The position numbers and the translations under genes were made by a program. The notes under the pieces are model-generated. The model searched no databases and had not been told where the DNA came from. It was given only the letters and a program-made list of their open reading frames with translations. This document shows, piece after piece, positions 43,255 through 52,453 of a stretch of DNA of 52,912 nucleotides. Where the stretch lies: positions 1-52,912 of the forward strand of contig JAILLW010000057.1 in the NCBI GenBank assembly GCA_024692955.1, written 5' to 3'. The DNA comes from Lachnospiraceae bacterium (lineage in GTDB: Bacteria > Bacillota > Clostridia > Lachnospirales > Lachnospiraceae). Position 1 is the first letter of the stretch, and each line of letters opens with the position of its first letter.

Positions 43255-45249
43255 CTACAGGCGGAAAGATTTCGCTCCTTCCGCAAAAGGTCCGGGAAGT
43301 ACGGCCGGGCCGCGATGGGCACCGAAGTAATCGCGATCGAAAACGATCGGAGTCCCGTCCGTATTTTCAAAGCGCTGCTCCGGCTCAAAAGCTTTCCCCA
43401 GGGTTTCCGTCGTGATCATTTCGGTACGGTAGTCCTTAAGGCTGTCATAAAGGTTGGTCTTAAGAACAGGAGTTCCGTCCTTGTCATAAGTGAGTTCCAC
43501 TTTGACCTTCGTCTTCTTGTCCTCGAACTGTCCCTTTTCGTTTTTGCAAACCGTTGCCTTATTGAAATAGGCATTTCCGCCGAGCCATACGGGAAGATGT
43601 CCGAAATGGACCTGTGCCAGGGCTCCCATATTGGGAACCGCGCCGTCTTCGAAAGGCTTATGCCATTCTTCATAGGTCGGGAAGATGTCGAAGGGAGCCG
43701 TACCGACTACCTTATAATCGTTATCCTGAGGTGTCTTGTTCTTATCCGCGGCCTTTACGGGATAGTTCTGAACGAAGATGTTATTGTAGATCCTGTCATC
43801 TCCGTGAAGGATCGTCATAAAGCCGGCCACCTCTGTCCTGTGACGGATATGATAAGGCGTATAGCGGGGCTCTCTCTGGCCGTTGATCACGCTGTCCACG
43901 CCGGAATTCACGAGTCCGAAGCTTCCCAGCATCAGGTTGTGCACAAAGGCAAGTCCTTCACTCGGGATTACCGCGGATACCTTCGAAAGCATTACGTTAT
44001 TGTCCACAAGAGCCGGTCCGTGGCTGACCTCGATAAATACGTCGCAGTTGAACATGGCGCCTCTTGCCTGCTCAATGCCGTCCGGACGCTGATTGTCATG
44101 CAGAAGGTTCTGGGTGATCCGGGTTCCCTGAGCCTGCCAGTCACACCAGATCCCCATAATGCAGTTATGGATGTGATTTCTGCGCATCGTAACGTCGATG
44201 GCGGCATGAAGCTTAATGCCTGCCGTCTCCGCTCCGCCCAGCTGCTGGCTGTTGCAGATATCATGGATATGGTTGTCCTCGATCACGGAGAACACGCTGC
44301 CCATACGTCCGACGATACCGGTCTGTTCGCAGTGATGAATGTCGCAGCGGCGGATCAGGTGGCTTCCTACCCTTTCCTTCAGCCAGCCGTGATACTGTCC
44401 GCGGCATACCGCGTCCCGTTCCATCTGGGTCGGGCTCTTCACCTTTTTGCGGAAGAAATACATATCGTTCTCGGGATCCAGGTATTTTCCTAGGGAGATC
44501 CCGCAGCACCGGCTGTTGCTGACTTCGCAGTCTTCGATGATCCATCCTTTGGACCAGTGTGGACCGATCATGCCGTCCTGGTACGCAGCCGGCGGGGCCC
44601 AGGTCGTGGCAGCCTTGGTAATCACGAAACCGCTGACCGTGATGTATCCGATTCCTGTTTTGTCCGGCATGAACACGTTGCGCCGGACGCTGATCTCCAC
44701 CTTCTGTTTGTTCGGATCCTTGCCCTGGAAATTGGCGTAAATGACCGTCTCGTCTCCGTCCTGTTCGGTATACCAGAGGTACTTTGCTTCTTCCTGGTTC
44801 CAGGCATGGGGATCCGGTTTCCCGGCCTGGCATTCCTTCAGGCTTGAACATTCATACATCGCCAGGTCGTTCAGGTATACGGAACCGGTATGGCGGACGA
44901 TCGGAGAAAAATACCAGTCGCCCTCCACCTTTTCGATATAGGGATTGTAAGAACCGAAGATCCCGTTGTTTATCCGGGCCGTCCAGACGTTTCCCCTGAC
45001 CTTTGTCCATCCGTCCAGCAGCTCGGCACCGGTGATCACGGCGCCCAGCGGTTTCTCGCTGCGGTATACGATCCGTGCGTCTTCTTCGCCGGCATGGACC
45101 GGGTTGACGTATTCACGGTATACACCCGGCGCCACGATGACCTCGTCACCGGGCTTTGCGGCCTTTGCTGCGTCATTGATGAACCGGAAGGGTGTTTCCT
45201 TCAGGCCGTTTCCCTCACGGGGTGCGTTGGCGTCGACATACCAGATCAT
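43255..45249 (-). CDS. GH120 beta-xylosidase (right-handed beta-helix)
   Basis: 664 residues, no signal peptide, so intracellular. It matches the GH120 xylosidase family (Thermoanaerobacterium XylC): WYVDANAPREGNG, TTWAPPAAYQDGMIGPHWSKG, ETAGIKLHAAIDV. By comparison, D370 (GIWCDWQAQGTR) is the nucleophile and E407 (VFIEVSHGP) the acid/base; about 14 extra residues separate them relative to XylC. It releases xylose from xylo-oligosaccharides and follows a GH8 enzyme by 13 bp. Leucine codons change within the gene: residues 1 to ~340 use no CTT among 13, the rest 11 CTT among 20, so the gene may be a hybrid of two genomes. Confidence 0.88.
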   Translation of the reverse strand: MIWYVDANAPREGNGLKETPFRFINDAAKAAKPGDEVIVAPGVYREYVNPVHAGEEDARIVYRSEKPLGAVITGAELLDGWTKVRGNVWTARINNGIFGSYNPYIEKVEGDWYFSPIVRHTGSVYLNDLAMYECSSLKECQAGKPDPHAWNQEEAKYLWYTEQDGDETVIYANFQGKDPNKQKVEISVRRNVFMPDKTGIGYITVSGFVITKAATTWAPPAAYQDGMIGPHWSKGWIIEDCEVSNSRCCGISLGKYLDPENDMYFFRKKVKSPTQMERDAVCRGQYHGWLKERVGSHLIRRCDIHHCEQTGIVGRMGSVFSVIEDNHIHDICNSQQLGGAETAGIKLHAAIDVTMRRNHIHNCIMGIWCDWQAQGTRITQNLLHDNQRPDGIEQARGAMFNCDVFIEVSHGPALVDNNVMLSKVSAVIPSEGLAFVHNLMLGSFGLVNSGVDSVINGQREPRYTPYHIRHRTEVAGFMTILHGDDRIYNNIFVQNYPVKAADKNKTPQDNDYKVVGTAPFDIFPTYEEWHKPFEDGAVPNMGALAQVHFGHLPVWLGGNAYFNKATVCKNEKGQFEDKKTKVKVELTYDKDGTPVLKTNLYDSLKDYRTEMITTETLGKAFEPEQRFENTDGTPIVFDRDYFGAHRGPAVLPGPFAEGAKSFRL

Positions 45250-45262
45250 GGGCGTTTCCTCC

Positions 45263-46393
45263 TCAGATATAGATTCTGTAGTTTCCGGTCAGCATCAGCA
45301 GGCAGAAGAAATACAGGCAGTTGTCATAGTAGCGCCGGACGCCCTTGCGCATCGGAAGCCCGGCGAACTTCTCCAGGAAGCGACCCCTCGCCTCCGAACA
45401 GCTTCCGACAGAAGCCGCGCCCAGCACCGCCTTGATCGCCGTGGGATGCATTGCGGGTTCGCTCTGCGGCGTTCCGTCCAGTTCATAGGCCCTGAGGTCT
45501 TCCATGTCCTGTTTCGCGAAGAAATCCTGGATCCTGGTCTCCACCGCGTCCAGCGCCGGTTCCGGTCCGAACCATATTCTGTCCAGGGCAATGTTTTCAG
45601 CGACCCGGTACGCGTCGGAATAATAGACCCAGGGTTTCCCGAACAGCAGCACCGTTTTTCCGTCATAATCGGCGTATTCGGGGCTCAGCCCGGTCACCGG
45701 GTGAGCGGAGATTTCAATATATTTCCGGCTGGCTTCCGCCGCCTGTTTCCAGAACGGCCGGTCCTCCTCATTCGCCTTCAGCGCGAACAGTTCGTAAAAA
45801 TGCGGCAGGTGGTAGCTCGGGTCAGAGATCTTCATCTCAGGGATAAAGCGGATCAGTTTGTTCTCCGGATCCCACATGGGTTCCCCTCGGGGTACAATCT
45901 CATGCTGGTGCACGCAGTGGCACAGGATCTCCCGGGCCCGGGCGGAATAATTGAAGCTTCCCTCTCCGTCTCCCCATCTGGCGGCTGCCATGAACAGCGC
46001 CATTGCGAAGTATTCCTCACCGTCCGGCGCGGGACCCTCGGAATTGGAACTGCCGTCGATATGGACAGACCAGCGGAAATATCCTTTCCCCCGTCCCTGC
46101 TTCATCAGCATATACCGTTCCGTGAATGTCCACAGTTTGTCAAAGATATCTTTCCGGTCCATCTGTACGCACATCATCATCCCGTAGCTCATTCCTTCGG
46201 TCCGTGCGTCGATGTTTCCGGTGTCCACCATGCACCAGGCGTCCTCATCCGTATGATGGCAGAAGTTTTCTTCCGGATCAAAGAAGATGGTTTCGAACGC
46301 GCTGTTGACTTTTTCTCTTGCCGCTGCGTCACTGATGCCGGCTTCGGCCAGTAAATTCGGATAGACTCCGGTCTGGAAAGCCCCTGTTTTCAT
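45263..46393 (-). CDS. GH8 reducing-end xylose-releasing exo-oligoxylanase-like enzyme
   Basis: 376 residues from ATG 46393, which has GGAGG upstream; the frame is open further but those residues are not conserved. Diagnostic GH8 block DARTEGMSYGMMM with E66 as likely general acid, then GYFRWSVHIDG and GEEYFAMALFMAAARWG. No signal peptide, which fits the cytoplasmic Rex8A group that trims xylose from the reducing end. With the GH120 enzyme 13 bp downstream it makes an intracellular xylo-oligosaccharide pathway. Leucine is almost always CTG. Confidence 0.88.
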   Translation of the reverse strand: MKTGAFQTGVYPNLLAEAGISDAAAREKVNSAFETIFFDPEENFCHHTDEDAWCMVDTGNIDARTEGMSYGMMMCVQMDRKDIFDKLWTFTERYMLMKQGRGKGYFRWSVHIDGSSNSEGPAPDGEEYFAMALFMAAARWGDGEGSFNYSARAREILCHCVHQHEIVPRGEPMWDPENKLIRFIPEMKISDPSYHLPHFYELFALKANEEDRPFWKQAAEASRKYIEISAHPVTGLSPEYADYDGKTVLLFGKPWVYYSDAYRVAENIALDRIWFGPEPALDAVETRIQDFFAKQDMEDLRAYELDGTPQSEPAMHPTAIKAVLGAASVGSCSEARGRFLEKFAGLPMRKGVRRYYDNCLYFFCLLMLTGNYRIYI

Positions 46394-46456
46394 TTTTGCC
46401 TCCGGTTGTACGTACTTTTTTCCATCATAACGGACGGTGCCGGCGTTGTCAAGCAT

Positions 46457-49261
46457 TTATTGCCTGTTCTCCCGTATCGCTTCCAGGATTTCGTCGCAAA
46501 GGTCCTCATATCTCTTCGCGAAAGCCCCGTAATGCTCTCCGATAAAGACGTACTCACCGTTGCTGGCAGCATATTCGTGCCGTTTGGCCACAGCGCTCAT
46601 TTCGCGGGCGCCGATGGTTGCCATCAGTCCCTTGATGGAATGAGCTGTGATCCGGTATTGTTCATAATCCTTTTTTTCTGCGCTCCGGCGCAGTTCATTC
46701 GCTGCTTCATGCGCTGCCGAAGCAATGTCGTTCAGGATCTCCGTCAGCAGTCCGGCGCTGCGGCCCGCATGGACCAGCGCTTCTTCCACGTCCAGTCCTC
46801 GGATCTTCCGCAGGTTTTCTGGGATTCCGTATTCGGGAACCTCTTCTGATCCGGAAGCTTCAAATTCCATAACCTCTTCTTCTTTTTCCATACCGGCTTC
46901 CCCTGTGTCATGGACTTTTCCGGGCGGCAGCAGCCTTCGGACTGTATCTTCCAGCACGTCCGCTTCCAGGGGTTTGGCCAGGTAGTCTGTGAACCCGGCC
47001 TTCAGGTACATCTGCCGGCTTCCGCTCAATGCGTTTGCCGTCAGCACAACTGCCGCGGTATCCCGGTTCATCGAACCTTCATCTGTCCGGATCATCTCCA
47101 GGGTCTGGATGCCGTCCGGTTCCGGCATCATATGGTCCAGCAGGATCAGGTCGTATTTTGTTTTCCGGCACATATCCGCGGCGTCTTTGCCGTTTGTGCA
47201 AAGATCGATCCGGGCTTTTGTATCCTTGAGGAATGCGTTCACAATGCTGAGATTGGATCTGTTGTCGTCCACAACGAGAATAGACGCCTCCGGCGCGGTA
47301 AAAGGATGCCGCGTCTTCGTTCCTTCCGCCTCGGGCAGTTCTTTCAGCGCTGCGGGCACAGGCGTCCGGTCCGTCACCTTCTGCGGAAGCCGGACGCTAA
47401 ACACGGATCCCTTCCGGTATTCGGACTGGACCTGGATCGTTCCGTTCATGCTGTCTGTAATGCTCTTCACAATCGCCAGGCCAAGACCGGTCCCTTCGAT
47501 ATTCCGGTTCTTTTTCAGGTCGCTCCGGCTGAACGCTTCAAACAGCTGTTTCTGGTCTTCCTCCCGGATTCCCCGTCCTGTATCCCGGACCTCAAAAACC
47601 AGTTCGAAGGTTTCATCGTCTGTATAATTTCCTCCGACGATGATCCCTATGCTGCCTTCATCAGTATATTTGACGGCGTTGCTGATCAGGTTCAGCAGGA
47701 TCTGCTTGATCCGCACCTCATCCGAATGCAGTCCGTCCGGAATCGGATAGCCGATGGAAATGGTGCATTCAAGGCCTTTCTGTTCAGCCCGCTCCTTCGC
47801 GATCAGTGCGATGTCCGCGATCAGGTCGCTCAGCTGGTAGTCGTCCTCGACAATCTCCAGCCTGCCCGCCTCGATTCTTGAATAATCCAGCACATCGTTG
47901 ATCAGCGAAAGCAGCATCCTGCCGCTGCGCTGAATGGTCCCGGCATATCCCCGGATCTCCGGATCCTTGCTTTCCCGCAGGATCATTTCATTCATGCCAA
48001 GGATTGAATTGATCGGCGTCCGGATCTCATGGGACATGCTGGCCAGGAAGTCCGATTTCGCCCGGGACAGTTCCAGCGCCTTCTGGCGTTCAAGAACAAG
48101 CAGCCTGGAATCCTCTATCTGCTGCGCCACGGCAAAGCCCAGCATCCACAGCAGTCCGACCAGCAGCATGGCCCCGGTGTTTTCCAGGCCGGGTATCAAG
48201 ATCATCAGGATTTCTCCGAATCCGCAGATCATGAAACCGATAATGCCCACGGCCGTATACCGGTACGCCCTGATATTTCCGTCCCTGAACTCCCTGGCCA
48301 GGATCACGACGGCCACGACGATGGAGGCCACCAGCAGCCCGTCAATATAACCGATCATCTGATATAGTTTGACCAGGCCCGAAAAATGAAGCGTCATACA
48401 CACCGCGAAACTGGCCAGCGTGATCACATGCAGAGCCGTGTATACCTTGCTGTACCGGCCCTTCTGCAGGGAGGAAACATACAGGATATACGGACACGGC
48501 AGCAGCATGCACAGGCAGTAGGACATCAGGCCGTCGATATGGTTGTGCCCGAAAATGAAAGGATAGAAATAGGAATCCGTTACGATCCATCCGGCGGACA
48601 TTGCCACCGCGACAGCGATCGTTACGATGTCTGCCGACTGTTTTGTCCGGTATTGAACGGCCAGGCCGAAGATGAGGATGATCAGGGAGAGGCACAGGAT
48701 GAGGAGGCCCATGATGAAAGTAGCGCCTTCTTTCCGGAACATCACCCGGTACAGGTCTGAAACAGTTCCCAGGTAGACTGTCGTTGCCCGGCAGTCGGCG
48801 CTTGTGCCCTGATAATGCATGATGGTCAGCTTCCTGCCGGAACAGGAGGAATCAAGCCGGACAAAATGATAGGTGTTTTTGACCGGTCCGCCGATCACGT
48901 CCACGTCCTCTTCCATGTTGTAACGGTAAATCAGCTGTCCGTCGATATATACTTCTGTATCGTAGAAAGTAAGAAAGCATAGCGATTCATCCCGGATCCC
49001 CTGCGGGAGCGTACCGGTCATCGCGAAGATGTTGTTTTCGTCAAAATCGTACCTGGTTTCCGGTTTGACTTCAAATACCCTGCCGTAACGGTCCGTGGAC
49101 CTGAACCCGGTCAGGATCATCGCATCCGTCGTGTCCAGGTCGATCGGCTTTTCAGCGAACTGATACACCGCGAAATACAGGCATGATAGCGTCAGGAGAA
49201 TGATAAAACAAATCTTGCAGAGCCGAATTACAGAATGCCCATCCTGTCTGGTCATGATCAT
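46457..49261 (-). CDS. Hybrid sensor histidine kinase with receiver and HPt domains
   Basis: 934 residues. One N-terminal span, an extracytoplasmic beta-rich sensor (~40-170; 7TMR-DISMED2-like), then about seven membrane helices (~180-385), a HisKA domain with H411 (SHEIRTPINS), a HATPase with N528 (NLISNAVKYTDEG) and DTGRGI/GTGLGLAI, a receiver with D709 (LILLDHMMP), and an HPt domain with H874 (TAHSIKGLM). A complete internal phosphorelay, so a separate response regulator must be elsewhere. Its stop is 63 bp before the GH8 start, suggesting control of xylan use, but this is inferred from position alone. Confidence 0.9.
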   Translation of the reverse strand: MIMTRQDGHSVIRLCKICFIILLTLSCLYFAVYQFAEKPIDLDTTDAMILTGFRSTDRYGRVFEVKPETRYDFDENNIFAMTGTLPQGIRDESLCFLTFYDTEVYIDGQLIYRYNMEEDVDVIGGPVKNTYHFVRLDSSCSGRKLTIMHYQGTSADCRATTVYLGTVSDLYRVMFRKEGATFIMGLLILCLSLIILIFGLAVQYRTKQSADIVTIAVAVAMSAGWIVTDSYFYPFIFGHNHIDGLMSYCLCMLLPCPYILYVSSLQKGRYSKVYTALHVITLASFAVCMTLHFSGLVKLYQMIGYIDGLLVASIVVAVVILAREFRDGNIRAYRYTAVGIIGFMICGFGEILMILIPGLENTGAMLLVGLLWMLGFAVAQQIEDSRLLVLERQKALELSRAKSDFLASMSHEIRTPINSILGMNEMILRESKDPEIRGYAGTIQRSGRMLLSLINDVLDYSRIEAGRLEIVEDDYQLSDLIADIALIAKERAEQKGLECTISIGYPIPDGLHSDEVRIKQILLNLISNAVKYTDEGSIGIIVGGNYTDDETFELVFEVRDTGRGIREEDQKQLFEAFSRSDLKKNRNIEGTGLGLAIVKSITDSMNGTIQVQSEYRKGSVFSVRLPQKVTDRTPVPAALKELPEAEGTKTRHPFTAPEASILVVDDNRSNLSIVNAFLKDTKARIDLCTNGKDAADMCRKTKYDLILLDHMMPEPDGIQTLEMIRTDEGSMNRDTAAVVLTANALSGSRQMYLKAGFTDYLAKPLEADVLEDTVRRLLPPGKVHDTGEAGMEKEEEVMEFEASGSEEVPEYGIPENLRKIRGLDVEEALVHAGRSAGLLTEILNDIASAAHEAANELRRSAEKKDYEQYRITAHSIKGLMATIGAREMSAVAKRHEYAASNGEYVFIGEHYGAFAKRYEDLCDEILEAIRENRQ

Positions 49262-49322
49262 TACCGCCCCTTTGTTCGTATTATCCTGACGGTCGTTCCT
49301 GATGATTTATGCTTTTTCCCTT

Positions 49323-49928
49323 CTATACTGCCTTTTCCCATCGCACCCTTGTCAGGCAGGTCCGGATGATCTTTTCCGGATCGCTGGCCGGCATGATCCA
49401 TTCGTTGACTTCGCTTTCCGGCAGCATGACCGGCATCCGGTCATGCATCCACAGGATCCCTTCGTCTGCGGGCCGCGTCAGGATCACGAATACGGGAAGG
49501 CAGTTTTCCATCCGGTACAGTCCGGCCAGCCACACCAGTCCGCTTTCTTCCGGCCTCAGTGCGTATTTCTGTCCCGGTTTTTTCTTTTCGTCGTGTTCCC
49601 ATTCATAATACCAGGATGCCGGGATCACGCATCTGTGTTTTACCCACGCTTCCCGGAAGGTTTCTTTTTCCGCCGCGGTTTCGGCCCTGGCGTTGATCAG
49701 CATCCCTTTCGGCCCGGTAAAACCCCATTTCATCGGGAACACGCGCCTTTGACCGCTCCTGCCGGATGCAATAGCCGGCAGGATAGCAGACGGAAAGATC
49801 TCCCCTTCGGCACGAAGGGGTTCCTGCCCGTTCGGGTTAAACATCTCCGCCAGTTTGGAGCGGTTCATCTCTCTGACCAGCGCGCGCAGTTCGGGATCTG
49901 CGGGTGCCATATATACTCTTCCGCACAT
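49323..49928 (-). CDS. yedK: HMCES/YedK family abasic-site crosslinking protein
   Basis: 201 residues. Starts MCGRVY, so Cys2, the residue that forms the thiazolidine crosslink with abasic DNA, is exposed after removal of Met. Also PMKWGF, INARAET, RCVIPASWYYEW (catalytic-type Glu) and HDRMPV (His). The protein shields abasic sites in single-stranded DNA. A longer in-frame start exists, but only ATG 49928 gives Cys2. It lies 61 bp upstream of nothing shared: the kinase next to it ends the gap at 49261 with its own start. Confidence 0.93.
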   Translation of the reverse strand: MCGRVYMAPADPELRALVREMNRSKLAEMFNPNGQEPLRAEGEIFPSAILPAIASGRSGQRRVFPMKWGFTGPKGMLINARAETAAEKETFREAWVKHRCVIPASWYYEWEHDEKKKPGQKYALRPEESGLVWLAGLYRMENCLPVFVILTRPADEGILWMHDRMPVMLPESEVNEWIMPASDPEKIIRTCLTRVRWEKAV

Positions 49929-50003
49929 ATGTCTTCTTTCTGAAATGAGAATTCGTTGTATTTTATCATGCGGACAGCGGATTTGTCTATCATTTGTACG
50001 TAT

Positions 50004-50030
50004 AAAAAGCTCCTCCTTTTCAGGAGGAGC
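50004..50030 (-). terminator. Terminator of the serine hydrolase gene
   Basis: GCTCCTCC (50009-50016) pairs with GGAGGAGC (50023-50030), six-base loop, then TTTTT on the minus strand; 20 bp after the stop. Confidence 0.9.
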
Positions 50031-50050
50031 CGCGGATATCAATTCGGTTT

Positions 50051-51487
50051 TTAAGTATCCGAAGCAGTACCCAGGATGATCTCTTCAAGCTTCGGCATAT
50101 TGGTCAGCAGGCTGACAGCCGGCATCACGGTATTGTCTTTCAGCTGATAGTCGTATCCGTTCATAATCAACGCCATGGTGATCCCGGTTTCCCGCTGGTA
50201 ATAAACGTTTGACGACAGGCCGCTGTATCTGCCCTGGTGTCCGTACCAGGTGCCACGGTCAAACTGATACAGCCGCACCGTGCTGAGTCCGTAGGGGCTG
50301 TCTGCCACCAGTTTCTGATCTGATTCCATCAGTTTCACCGTATCGGATTTCAGGATCCGGACGCCGTCCAGTTCGCCGCCGCCCAGCATCATCTGTGCCA
50401 GTTTGGTCATCGACGCCGCGTTGATGTACAGCTTTCCGACGGTATATCCGTTGTTTTCTTTCGGATCCGCCTTGTTGTTATATTTGCGCGTCCGGTCTTT
50501 CTGAACCGAGATCTCAACCTTGCCGTTTTTCTTCAGCAGGTCCTTGCAAACCGTTCCGGCGGGCAGGAACACCGGTGAATAAGCAGCCGTCAGCCCAAGC
50601 GGCTTGAAGACTTTACTGTTCAGGTAGTTCTGCACGCTCTGCTTTGAAATCGCTTCAATCAGGCATCCGAACAGCGCCCCGTTGTAGTCCGCATATGCAT
50701 ACATGGAACCCGGTTCAACAGATTCATTGAAGATCGGATCGTATCCTTTCTTCCCGATCCTCGCCCAGTCCGGATGATAATTCGACGCGTCCGGGGAAAG
50801 GGAGGACGTATGGCTGAGGAGCATCCGCGCAGTGATCGGCGTTTCCGGATAAGCCGGATTCCGTACTTTGAATCCGAGATAAGCGCTGATATCCTTGTCG
50901 AGATCCAGTTTTCCCTGGTCATACAGCGTCATCAGGCCGATCGCCGTGACCCATTTGGTGACCGAGGCAATCCGGAAGCAGGTCTGCTCATCCACACCGC
51001 CGAAAGACCAGTTCAGGAAAGTCTTACCATCTTTAGAGAGTACCAGTGTTCCGCACACGGCGCCGCTGTTCTTTTCAATCCCGTTCAGGAAGGAGAGCGC
51101 CTCACTTGGAACGGATGTCTGCGTTGCGGCAGTCTGTTGCTGCGGCGCCTGGTCTTCCGCCGGCGACTGTGCGGCAGATTCCGTTGCTGAAGAATTCGTA
51201 CTGCCGCCTGAATAGAGTTTTGCCTGGGTCGGCGGACCGGCGATTCCGTCCGCCTTCAGGCCGTTTTTCCGCTGGAACGCCTTGACCGCCTTCACGGTCC
51301 CTTTGCCGTAGACCCCGTCGATCTTTCCGGAATAGTATCCCTGTTCCTTCAGGGCTGTCTGCAGCGTTTTGACTGCATTTCCCCGGGAACCTTTCTTCAG
51401 GCGTATGGATGACGCGGCTTCTCCGATCCCGATACAGGAAAAGATCAGGACGAGAACCAGCAGGATGGCGGTCATTCGCTTCATCAT
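50051..51487 (-). CDS. Secreted beta-lactamase-fold serine hydrolase with peptidoglycan-binding domain
   Basis: 478 residues. Signal peptide ending near GEA-AS (~25), a peptidoglycan-binding type 1 domain (~28-92, GNAVKTLQTALKEQGYYSGKIDGVYGKGT split, AVKAFQRKNGLKADGIAG), a Gln/Ser/Ala-rich linker (~95-128), then a class C beta-lactamase/esterase domain. SxxK is S175-VTK-178; YADYN stands where YxN is usual, and GHQGRYSG gives the third motif. Likely acts on the cell wall or as an esterase; beta-lactamase activity against drugs should not be assumed. Strong promoter upstream. Confidence 0.85.
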   Translation of the reverse strand: MMKRMTAILLVLVLIFSCIGIGEAASSIRLKKGSRGNAVKTLQTALKEQGYYSGKIDGVYGKGTVKAVKAFQRKNGLKADGIAGPPTQAKLYSGGSTNSSATESAAQSPAEDQAPQQQTAATQTSVPSEALSFLNGIEKNSGAVCGTLVLSKDGKTFLNWSFGGVDEQTCFRIASVTKWVTAIGLMTLYDQGKLDLDKDISAYLGFKVRNPAYPETPITARMLLSHTSSLSPDASNYHPDWARIGKKGYDPIFNESVEPGSMYAYADYNGALFGCLIEAISKQSVQNYLNSKVFKPLGLTAAYSPVFLPAGTVCKDLLKKNGKVEISVQKDRTRKYNNKADPKENNGYTVGKLYINAASMTKLAQMMLGGGELDGVRILKSDTVKLMESDQKLVADSPYGLSTVRLYQFDRGTWYGHQGRYSGLSSNVYYQRETGITMALIMNGYDYQLKDNTVMPAVSLLTNMPKLEEIILGTASDT

Positions 51488-51524
51488 GGATCATTCCCTC
51501 CGGATGTTTTACGAAATCTTTATT

Positions 51525-51553
51525 ATTATATTTCAATAATATTAAACCGTCAA
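51525..51553 (-). promoter_or_regulatory. Predicted sigma-A promoter of the serine hydrolase gene
   Basis: TTGACG (51548-51553), 17-bp spacer, perfect TATAAT (51525-51530), minus strand; ribosome binding site GGAGGG follows before the start. Confidence 0.75.
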
Positions 51554-51596
51554 CGATGCTTTTGTTTTCAATGACTTTCGGTTTCAATCCGATCCC

Positions 51597-51625
51597 TTGA
51601 AGTTGTCCGGTAGAGCGGATACAAT
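51597..51625 (+). promoter_or_regulatory. Predicted promoter of the histidine phosphatase gene
   Basis: TTGAAG (51597-51602), 17-bp spacer, TACAAT (51620-51625), plus strand, divergent from the serine hydrolase promoter. Confidence 0.65.
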
Positions 51626-51650
51626 AAATAAGTACAATGAAGTTGGAAGG

Positions 51651-52415
51651 ATGTGTTCCGATTTGCGTATCCTGCTGATCCGCCATGCCGAACCGGATTA
51701 TTCCGTGGATTCACTGACCCCGAAGGGCCGTCTGGAAGCCGAACTGCTTTCCCGCAGGCTTGTCCGTTATGATATCCGGGATTTTTATGTTTCTCCCCTC
51801 GGCAGGGCGAAAGACACGGCTGCGTATACTCTGGACAAACTGTCCCGTAAGGCGGAGACCCTTCCCTGGCTGCGTGAGTTCCGCGGATCCTATCTGGATC
51901 CCGAAACCGGAAAGCGCCGGATCGTTGCCTGGGACGTGAAGCCCCGGATCTGGAAATCCTTCCCGGGCGTCATGGATATTGATACCTGGTGCGACACGCC
52001 GGCCTTTGCCGGCGGCGATGTACGGGAAGTCTGGAAAGAAACCGTTGACGGCACCGATGCTCTGCTGGCCCGTTACGGATGTTTCAGGGACGGTCCGGTA
52101 TGGCATATGGAGCAGAACGGTGATTTTACGATCGCTTTGTTCTGCCACTTCGGCATTTCCATGGCTATCCTCGGTTATCTCACCGGCGTTTCACCCATGA
52201 TCCTGTGGCATCATACGCTCTGCTGTCCCTCTTCTGTCTCGGAGGTTGTGACCGAAGAGCGGATCAAAAACGAGGTTTCTTTCCGCGTTGTCAAACTCGG
52301 CGACCTGACCCACCTGGAGTCCGCCGGGGAGAAACAGAGCACCGCCGGGCTCTTTCCGGAAGTCTATACGGGAATCGACTCCACAGATCCCGCCGTAAAC
52401 GGAACGCTGAAATGA
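51651..52415 (+). CDS. Histidine phosphatase (phosphoglycerate mutase-like)
   Basis: 254 residues. The catalytic RHG-type motif reads LLIRHAEPDY close to the start, with the second arginine/His context YVSPLGRAKDTAAYTL and a late CHFGI that supplies the second His. Broad phosphatase superfamily; substrate unknown. The ribosome binding site GGAAGG abuts ATG 51651, so TTG 51664 is an alternative start; the promoter position argues against the longer TTG start at 51597. Converges on the second rplT. Confidence 0.85.
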   Translation: MCSDLRILLIRHAEPDYSVDSLTPKGRLEAELLSRRLVRYDIRDFYVSPLGRAKDTAAYTLDKLSRKAETLPWLREFRGSYLDPETGKRRIVAWDVKPRIWKSFPGVMDIDTWCDTPAFAGGDVREVWKETVDGTDALLARYGCFRDGPVWHMEQNGDFTIALFCHFGISMAILGYLTGVSPMILWHHTLCCPSSVSEVVTEERIKNEVSFRVVKLGDLTHLESAGEKQSTAGLFPEVYTGIDSTDPAVNGTLK

Positions 52416-52441
52416 AAAAAAGCGCCTTTCGGCGCTTTTTT
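52415..52441. terminator. Bidirectional terminator between phosphatase and second rplT
   Basis: A-run plus GCGCC pairs with GGCGC plus T-run around TTTC; serves both convergent genes. Confidence 0.9.
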
Positions 52442-52453
52442 CATGCGGTCTGA

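Noticed and set aside
50051-51487. Antibiotic-hydrolysing beta-lactamase
   Set aside because: The peptidoglycan-binding domain and YADYN in place of YxN fit a wall-associated serine hydrolase or esterase better.
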